From assembly GCF_002101815.1 (NCBI RefSeq), contig NZ_LQPM01000024.1:124001-188000 (forward strand): a stretch of 64,000 nucleotides of DNA. Direction: 5' to 3'. This document shows positions 59,281-64,000 of the stretch, piece after piece. Numbering within the stretch: position 1 is the stretch's first letter; each line of letters starts with the position of its first letter. The notes beneath the pieces are model-generated. The model did not search any database, was not told the DNA's origin, and worked only from the letters and a program-made list of their open reading frames with translations. The translations under genes were made by a program, and so were the position numbers. The DNA comes from Mycobacterium paraense. Its GTDB lineage: Bacteria; Actinomycetota; Actinomycetes; Mycobacteriales; Mycobacteriaceae.

Positions 59281-60687
59281 TCAGCGGCGGAACTGGGACA
59301 GCGCCCGCATCTTGTTGGTCACGTCCAGCGCGGCGACCTTGTAGGCCTCCGAGAAGGTCGGGTAGTTGAACACCGCGTCGACCAGGTAGTCGACGGTGCC
59401 GCCGCAGCCCATCACGGCCTGCCCGATGTGCACCATCTCGGTGGCGCTGGTGCCGAAGATGTGCACGCCGAGCAGCTTGCGGTCCTCGGTGGACACCAGC
59501 AGCTTGAGCATCCCGTAGGAGTCTCCGGCGATCTGGCCGCGGGCCAGCTCCTTGTACCGCGCCACGCCCACCTCGTACGGGATGGAGTTCTTGGTCAGCT
59601 CCACCTCGGTGGCCCCGACGTAGGAGATCTCGGGGATCGAGTAGATGCCGATCGGCTGCAGGTCGGTGATGCCCTCGCAGGCTTCCCCGAACGCGTGGTA
59701 GGCGGCCAGCCGGCCCTGTTCCATCGAGGTCGCGGCCAGCGCCGGGAACCCGATCACGTCGCCGACGGCGTAGATGTGCTCGACCTTGGTCTGGAACTTG
59801 TCGTCCACCCAGATCCGCCCGCGGCCCTCGACCTCGAGGCCGGCGTTGTGCAGGTCGAGGTGGTCGGTCTGCCCCTGGCGCCCCGCGGAGTACATGACCG
59901 TCTCGGCCGGGATCTGCTTGCCGCTGGCCAGGGTGGTGACGGTGCCCGCGGAGCCGACGTCGACCGCCGTCACCTCCTCGCCGAACCGGAACGTCACCGC
60001 CAGGTCGCGCAGGTGGAACTTCAGCGCCTCCACCACCTCGGGGTCGCAGAAGTCCAGCATGTCGTCCCGCTTTTCCACCACCGTCACCTTGGTGCCCAGC
60101 GCGGCGAACATCGAGGCGTACTCGATGCCGATGACGCCGGCGCCGACGACGACCATCGAGGCCGGCAGTGACTTGAGGTCGAGGATCCCGTCGGAGTCGA
60201 GCACCCGTTCCTCGTCGAACTCGACCCCGGACGGCCGCGCGGGTCGCGTGCCGGTGGCGATGACGATGTATTCGCCGCTGACGGTCGTCATCTCCCGGCG
60301 GCCCGGGTCCTCCACGACGACGGTGTGCGGGTCGATGAAGCGGCCGTGGCCGACCAGCAGGTCGATTCGGTTGCGCATCAACTGATTGCGCACCACGTCG
60401 ACCTCCTTGCCGATCACGTGCTGGGTCCGCGCCAGCAGGTCGGCCGGCGTGATCCGGTCCTTGACGCGGTAGCTGGCCCCGTACAGCTCGCGCTGGTTCA
60501 TCCCGGTGAGGTAGAGGACCGCCTCGCGCAACGTCTTTGACGGGATGGTGCCCGTGTTGACGCACACGCCGCCCAGCATCCGGCCGCGTTCAATGATGGC
60601 GACCGATTTGCCCAGCTTGGCCGAGGCGATGGCGGCCTTCTGGCCGCCCGGTCCCGAACCGATGACGACGATGTCGTACTCCTGCAT
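59281..60687 (-). CDS. sthA: Soluble pyridine nucleotide transhydrogenase
   Basis: 468 aa from ATG 60687, same length as Rv2713. Two-dinucleotide-domain flavoprotein: FAD loop [28 protein letters not shown](P) loop [16 protein letters not shown], and C-terminal dimer domain. The Cys of the usual redox pair is replaced ([13 protein letters not shown]: single Cys), as in SthA enzymes. It equilibrates NADH and NADPH. Confidence 0.95.
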   Translation of the reverse strand: MQEYDIVVIGSGPGGQKAAIASAKLGKSVAIIERGRMLGGVCVNTGTIPSKTLREAVLYLTGMNQRELYGASYRVKDRITPADLLARTQHVIGKEVDVVRNQLMRNRIDLLVGHGRFIDPHTVVVEDPGRREMTTVSGEYIVIATGTRPARPSGVEFDEERVLDSDGILDLKSLPASMVVVGAGVIGIEYASMFAALGTKVTVVEKRDDMLDFCDPEVVEALKFHLRDLAVTFRFGEEVTAVDVGSAGTVTTLASGKQIPAETVMYSAGRQGQTDHLDLHNAGLEVEGRGRIWVDDKFQTKVEHIYAVGDVIGFPALAATSMEQGRLAAYHAFGEACEGITDLQPIGIYSIPEISYVGATEVELTKNSIPYEVGVARYKELARGQIAGDSYGMLKLLVSTEDRKLLGVHIFGTSATEMVHIGQAVMGCGGTVDYLVDAVFNYPTFSEAYKVAALDVTNKMRALSQFRR

Positions 60688-60800
60688 CGAACCCATGGAT
60701 AGACGATAAGGCCCACAGTCCAGACTTTCTCCACAGACGAGCGGCCGGATTTCGTTGCGGGAGCACGGCCTGACGGTGCCGGCCGTCAGCGTTGGTGCCC

Positions 60801-61856
60801 ATGACGACGCATCGAGCTGATTTCTCACTCAACCGCCCCGGAGCGCTGATCGCGGCGCTACCGGCCGTTCTCGGCTTCGTTCCGGAGAATTCATTGATCC
60901 TGGTGTCGCTGGACGGCGGCGAATTGGGGTCGGTGCTGCGGGTCGATCTGTCCGAGGAGGTGACCGACCGGGTGGGGCACCTGGCCGAGATCGCCGCCGC
61001 AGCCGAGCCCGAGGCCGCCATCGCGGTGGTCGTCGACGCCGAAGGCGCGCACTGCCCGGGGTGCAACGAGGAGCACCGGCTGCTGTGCGCGGCGCTCGCA
61101 GACGCGTTGGCGCAGCGCGGGATTCAGCTGTGGGCCGCGCACGTGGTGGACCGGGTGGCGCGCGGCGGCCGCTGGCATTGCGTGGACCGCTGCGGAGCCG
61201 GCGGCATCATCGACGATCCTTCGGCGTCGCCGCTGGCCGCCGCGGCGGTGCTCGACGGCCGGCGGCTCTACGCCCGCCGGGCCGACCTGCAGGCCGTGAT
61301 CGCGGTCGACGCGGCGCGCAGCGCGGGGCTGGCCGGCGCGGTGCTGCGGCAGGCGGCGAAGCGGGAGGCGGCGCTGCGCGACGATCCGTTGGGTTGCGCC
61401 CGCCGCGACGTGCGGCGCGCACTGACCGTCGCGAAGCGCGTCGCCAGCGGCGAAACGCCGTCCGCCACCCAGCTTGCCGCGTTGGGCTGCGCGCTGCGCG
61501 ATGTGCAGGTGCGCGACACGTTGTACGCGCTCGCGGTCGGCGAGCGCGCCGGCGAGGCCGAGTCGCTGTGGGCGCTGCTGGCGCGCTCGCTGCCCGAGCC
61601 GTGGCGGGTGGAGGCGCTGGTGTTGCTCGCGTTCAGTGCGTACGTCCGCGGCGACGGCCCGCTCGCGGGCGTGTCGCTGGACGCCGCGCTGCGCTGCGAC
61701 CCCGAACATCGGATGGCGGGGATGCTGGACCAGGCGCTGCAATCCGGCATGCGGCCCGAGACCATCCGGGAACTGGCGGTCACCGGCTACCGGCTGGCCA
61801 AGCGGCTGGGGGTGCGGCTGCCGCCGCGCCGGGCGTTCGGGCGCCGGGCGGGGTAG
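60801..61856 (+). CDS. DUF4192 protein (Rv2712c-like)
   Basis: 351 aa from ATG 60801; earlier in-frame TTG/GTG codons are less likely. DUF4192 pattern: [28 protein letters not shown] and C-terminal [26 protein letters not shown]. Function unknown, common in actinobacteria. Divergent from sthA; convergent with ideR. Confidence 0.83.
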   Translation: MTTHRADFSLNRPGALIAALPAVLGFVPENSLILVSLDGGELGSVLRVDLSEEVTDRVGHLAEIAAAAEPEAAIAVVVDAEGAHCPGCNEEHRLLCAALADALAQRGIQLWAAHVVDRVARGGRWHCVDRCGAGGIIDDPSASPLAAAAVLDGRRLYARRADLQAVIAVDAARSAGLAGAVLRQAAKREAALRDDPLGCARRDVRRALTVAKRVASGETPSATQLAALGCALRDVQVRDTLYALAVGERAGEAESLWALLARSLPEPWRVEALVLLAFSAYVRGDGPLAGVSLDAALRCDPEHRMAGMLDQALQSGMRPETIRELAVTGYRLAKRLGVRLPPRRAFGRRAG

Positions 61857-61867
61857 TCAGGGCGCGG

Positions 61868-62563
61868 TCAGACCTTCTCGACCTTGACGGCGTGGGCCAT
61901 CTCGTGCGGCAGGGTGACGTTCTCGTGGCCCGGGATGAGGATGGTGACCCCACCCCCGCCCGGGGTGTTCTCGACGGTCACCCGGGCATTGGGCACCACG
62001 CCGGCGTCCTTGAGCCTGGTGATCAGGTCGATGTCGCCCTGGACGTGCTCGGTCAGCTGGCGGACGACCACCGCGACCGGCGACCCGGCGGGCAGCTCGG
62101 TCAGCCGGACCAGGTTGGCCTCATCCGAGCCGGAATCCGGGCCGACGCCGAGGTCCAACAGACCCGGAATCGGGTTGCCGAACGGCGACGTGGTCGGGTT
62201 GTTCAGCACCTTGACGAGCCGGCGTTCGACTTCCTCGCTCATCACGTGCTCCCACCGGCAGGCCTCGGCGTGCACTTCCTCCCACGGCACCCCGATGACG
62301 TCGACGAGCAATCGTTCGGCCAGCCGGTGCTTGCGCATCACGGCGATGGCCAGCGCCCGGCCCTTGTCGGTGAGCTCCAGGTGACGGTCCCCGGCGACGT
62401 GGAGGAGCCCGTCCCGCTCCATGCGGGACACGGTCTGGCTGACGGTCGGACCGCTCTGCTCGAGACGTTCGGCGATCCGGGCGCGCAGCGGCGTCACGCC
62501 CTCTTCCTCGAGGTCGTAGATGGTTCGCAGGTACATCTCGGTGGTATCAACCAGCTCGTTCAT
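61868..62563 (-). CDS. ideR: Iron-dependent repressor IdeR
   Basis: 231 aa from ATG 62563; M. tuberculosis IdeR is 230. DtxR family: HTH (ARIAERLEQSGPTVSQTVSRMERDGLL), metal ligands Met10 (TTEMYL), HAEACRWEHV (Cys/Glu/His) and the ancillary site RKHRLAERLL; C-terminal SH3-like domain. It represses siderophore genes and activates iron-storage genes when Fe2+ is high. It is downstream of sigB. Confidence 0.97.
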   Translation of the reverse strand: MNELVDTTEMYLRTIYDLEEEGVTPLRARIAERLEQSGPTVSQTVSRMERDGLLHVAGDRHLELTDKGRALAIAVMRKHRLAERLLVDVIGVPWEEVHAEACRWEHVMSEEVERRLVKVLNNPTTSPFGNPIPGLLDLGVGPDSGSDEANLVRLTELPAGSPVAVVVRQLTEHVQGDIDLITRLKDAGVVPNARVTVENTPGGGGVTILIPGHENVTLPHEMAHAVKVEKV

Positions 62564-62636
62564 CCAGCACCCTCCATTGACGCCGAGTCTACTTGGCAAG
62601 CTGCGCGAATGGGTGTAACGCGTCCCCGGCAAGCAG

Positions 62637-62665
62637 TATGCCCGCCGCGTGACGCGGCGGGCATA
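62637..62665. terminator. Perfect 13-bp stem hairpin between sigB and ideR
   Basis: TATGCCCGCCGCG, loop TGA, then the exact complement. No U-tract. It lies 3' to sigB and 74 bases before the ideR start and would end sigB transcription or shape the ideR leader. Confidence 0.7.
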
Positions 62666-62683
62666 CCGTCTTGTTACTTGGCT

Positions 62684-62795
62684 CTGGCGGCGATCGCAAG
62701 CGCGGCGTTAGCCGGGCGCCGCGGGTCGCCGCGATCTATCTGGCGGCGATCGCAAGCGCGGCGTTAGCCGGGCGCCGCGGGTCGCCGCGATCTAT
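62684..62795. repeat. Two identical 56-bp tandem repeats
   Basis: Copies 62684-62739 and 62740-62795 are identical. Each contains GGCGATCGCAAGCGCGGCG, the core also found at 18013-18041 and, related, at 42185-42340. They lie directly 3' of the sigB stop. Confidence 0.9.
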
Positions 62796-62805
62796 CCGGT
62801 TGGTC

Positions 62806-63765
62806 TCAGCTCGCGTACGACCGCAGCCGGTCGGCGCGCTCGCCGTTGCGCAGCTTGGACATCACGTCGCGCTCGATCTGGCGGACCCGCTCACGGGACA
62901 GCCCGAACAGCTTGCCGATCTGGTCCAGCGTGCGCGGCTGGCCGTCGTCCAGGCCGAAGCGCAGCCGGATCACCTGATGCTCGCGCTCGTCGAGAGTGGC
63001 CAGGACGCTGCGGATGTCGGTGTGCAGCAGCTCGGCGATCACCGCGTTCTCCGCGGACATCGCCTCGGCGTCCTCGATGAAGTCGCCCAGCGGGGCCTCT
63101 TCCTCGGAGCCGACGGGCATGTCGAGGCTCACCGGGTCGCGGCTGTGCTCCAACAGGTCGTTGATCTTCTCGATCGGGATGCCGGACTCCGCGGCCAGCT
63201 CCTCGTCGGTGGCCTCACGCCCCAGGTTCTGGTGCATCTCCCGCTTGATCCGCGCCAGCTTGTTGACCTGCTCGACCAGGTGGACGGGCAAGCGAATGGT
63301 GCGGCTCTGGTCGGCCATCCCTCGGGTGATCGCCTGGCGGATCCACCACGTCGCGTAGGTGGAGAACTTGAAACCCTTTGTGTAGTCGAACTTCTCCATC
63401 GCGCGGATCAGGCCCAGGTTGCCCTCCTGGATGAGGTCCAGCAGGGGCATGCCGCGGCCCGTGTAGCGCTTGGCCAGCGAAACCACCAGCCGCAGGTTCG
63501 CTTCCAGCAAGTGGCGGCGCGCGGCCTGGCCGTCGCGTACGACGGCTTCGAGATCGCGTTTGCGGTTCTCCCCGAGGCGCTTACGAGTCTCGAGCAGGTG
63601 CTCGGCATACAGACCGGCTTCGATGCGCTTGGCCAGTTCGACTTCGCCCGCCGCGTTCAGTAGCGCCGTCTTACCAATGCCATTGAGGTATACGCGCACC
63701 AGGTCCGCAGCGGGGCTTTGAGCATCCAGATCGCCGTCGATCCTGCTTGTGCCGGCATTCGCCAT
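62806..63765 (-). CDS. sigB: RNA polymerase sigma factor SigB
   Basis: 319 aa. Sigma-70 group 2: region 1.2 ([16 protein letters not shown]), region 2 ([57 protein letters not shown]), region 3, region 4.2 ([27 protein letters not shown]). Primary-like sigma factor for stress and stationary phase. The promoter upstream has SigE/SigH-type elements. Downstream are tandem repeats, then ideR. Confidence 0.97.
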   Translation of the reverse strand: MANAGTSRIDGDLDAQSPAADLVRVYLNGIGKTALLNAAGEVELAKRIEAGLYAEHLLETRKRLGENRKRDLEAVVRDGQAARRHLLEANLRLVVSLAKRYTGRGMPLLDLIQEGNLGLIRAMEKFDYTKGFKFSTYATWWIRQAITRGMADQSRTIRLPVHLVEQVNKLARIKREMHQNLGREATDEELAAESGIPIEKINDLLEHSRDPVSLDMPVGSEEEAPLGDFIEDAEAMSAENAVIAELLHTDIRSVLATLDEREHQVIRLRFGLDDGQPRTLDQIGKLFGLSRERVRQIERDVMSKLRNGERADRLRSYAS

Positions 63766-63802
63766 AGCGACCTCCCGTTCGGCTTTGTACTGTCATGTCG
63801 TT

Positions 63803-63829
63803 CAACGACAGACCCAGCCTGGGAGTTCC
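63803..63829 (-). promoter_or_regulatory. SigE/SigH-type promoter of sigB
   Basis: In the leftward direction GGAAC (63825-63829), 18-base spacer, GTTG (63803-63806). The same geometry as the clgR promoter. The M. tuberculosis sigB gene is known to be transcribed by SigE and SigH. Confidence 0.8.
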
Positions 63830-63914
63830 CACCCCATCGCGATCTCACACGCCTTGACGTGCAGAGATGTGCCGCTGACCTGAGAATGTCCTGAGAAGTG
63901 CGGCTAGCGGCCGC

Positions 63915-64000
63915 TTATCGGGAACCGTGGTCGTGGTGGTCCCAGGTCGGCGCGTGCGTCCCCGGCTCGGGGGCGCGGCGCGGTTCGAGCGCTCGCTGCT
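63915..64000 (-). CDS. C-terminal fragment of an unidentified protein
   Basis: Open frame running off the right edge and ending with TAA at 63915-63917; translated end is EPGTHAPTWDHHDHGSR. It lies in the position of Rv2709, a small membrane protein upstream of sigB in M. tuberculosis. Only 28 codons are visible, so identity is tentative. Confidence 0.4.
   Translation of the reverse strand, partial: QRALEPRRAPEPGTHAPTWDHHDHGSR

Overview
The window is high-GC actinobacterial DNA from a slow-growing mycobacterium, most likely the Mycobacterium avium complex (MAC) or a close relative. Gene order from dapB (4.3 kb) to sigB (63.8 kb) follows the M. tuberculosis Rv2773c-Rv2710 block in inverted orientation: dapB, fabG5, thyA-dfrA, hsdM/S, thyX-dapA-rnj, ftsK, argA, pgsA3, clgR-pspA, recA-recX, miaB, miaA-dapF-hflX-fadE20, lexA-chiZ-nrdR, sthA, ideR, sigB. 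The species call is inference from gene content (a single-chain long-chain acyl-CoA carboxylase, an intein-free recA, a UGT-type glycosyltransferase and GC-rich mini-repeats), not from a search.

Region by region. 0-4 kb: the end of a TetR regulator, a Rieske oxygenase paired with a DapB-like dehydrogenase, an SOS-box-bearing 13E12/DUF222 HNH gene and a DUF732 secreted protein. 4-6 kb: dapB with two translationally coupled genes. 6-15 kb: an acyl-CoA metabolism block with thioesterase, acyl-CoA ligase, LCC carboxylase, FabG-type SDR and two acyl-CoA dehydrogenases, closed by a small PAS protein. 15-18 kb: an AT-richer gap, a UGT-like glycosyltransferase and a dienelactone hydrolase broken by a single-base frameshift. 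18-27 kb: folate/thymidylate genes (thyA, dfrA, thyX) enclosing a DivIVA-like gene, an AlkX/YcaQ-type glycosylase and an HsdM-HsdS pair with no HsdR in the window, then dapA and rnj. 27-38 kb: methyltransferase, mycofactocin-type SDR and ABM genes, ftsK, argA, pgsA3, and a clgR-pspA-Rv2743c envelope-stress operon with a SigE/SigH-type promoter. 38 kb: a cobalamin riboswitch controlling an FhuF-type [2Fe-2S] protein, divergent from recA. 38-50 kb: recA-recX, miaB, miaA, dapF, hflX, fadE20. 50-55 kb: an LGFP-repeat envelope protein, then the lexA/chiZ divergent SOS locus and nrdR. 55-64 kb: nitrobindin, PhzF, hydrolase, PAC2, a lipoprotein serine protease, sthA, a DUF4192 gene, ideR, sigB and the tail of a further gene.

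The genes work together in several circuits. The DNA-damage response is unusually complete: LexA, RecA, RecX, ChiZ and a 13E12 gene, with SOS boxes and two RecA-NDp (PafBC-type) promoters all visible. SigE/SigH-type promoters with identical GGAAC-N18-GTTG geometry precede both clgR and sigB. Lysine/peptidoglycan precursor synthesis (dapA, dapB, dapF) is spread across the window. The least expected element is the cobalamin riboswitch on the FhuF-like gene, which links B12 status to an iron-sulfur reductase next to recA. Dispersed GC-rich mini-repeats occupy several intergenic gaps.
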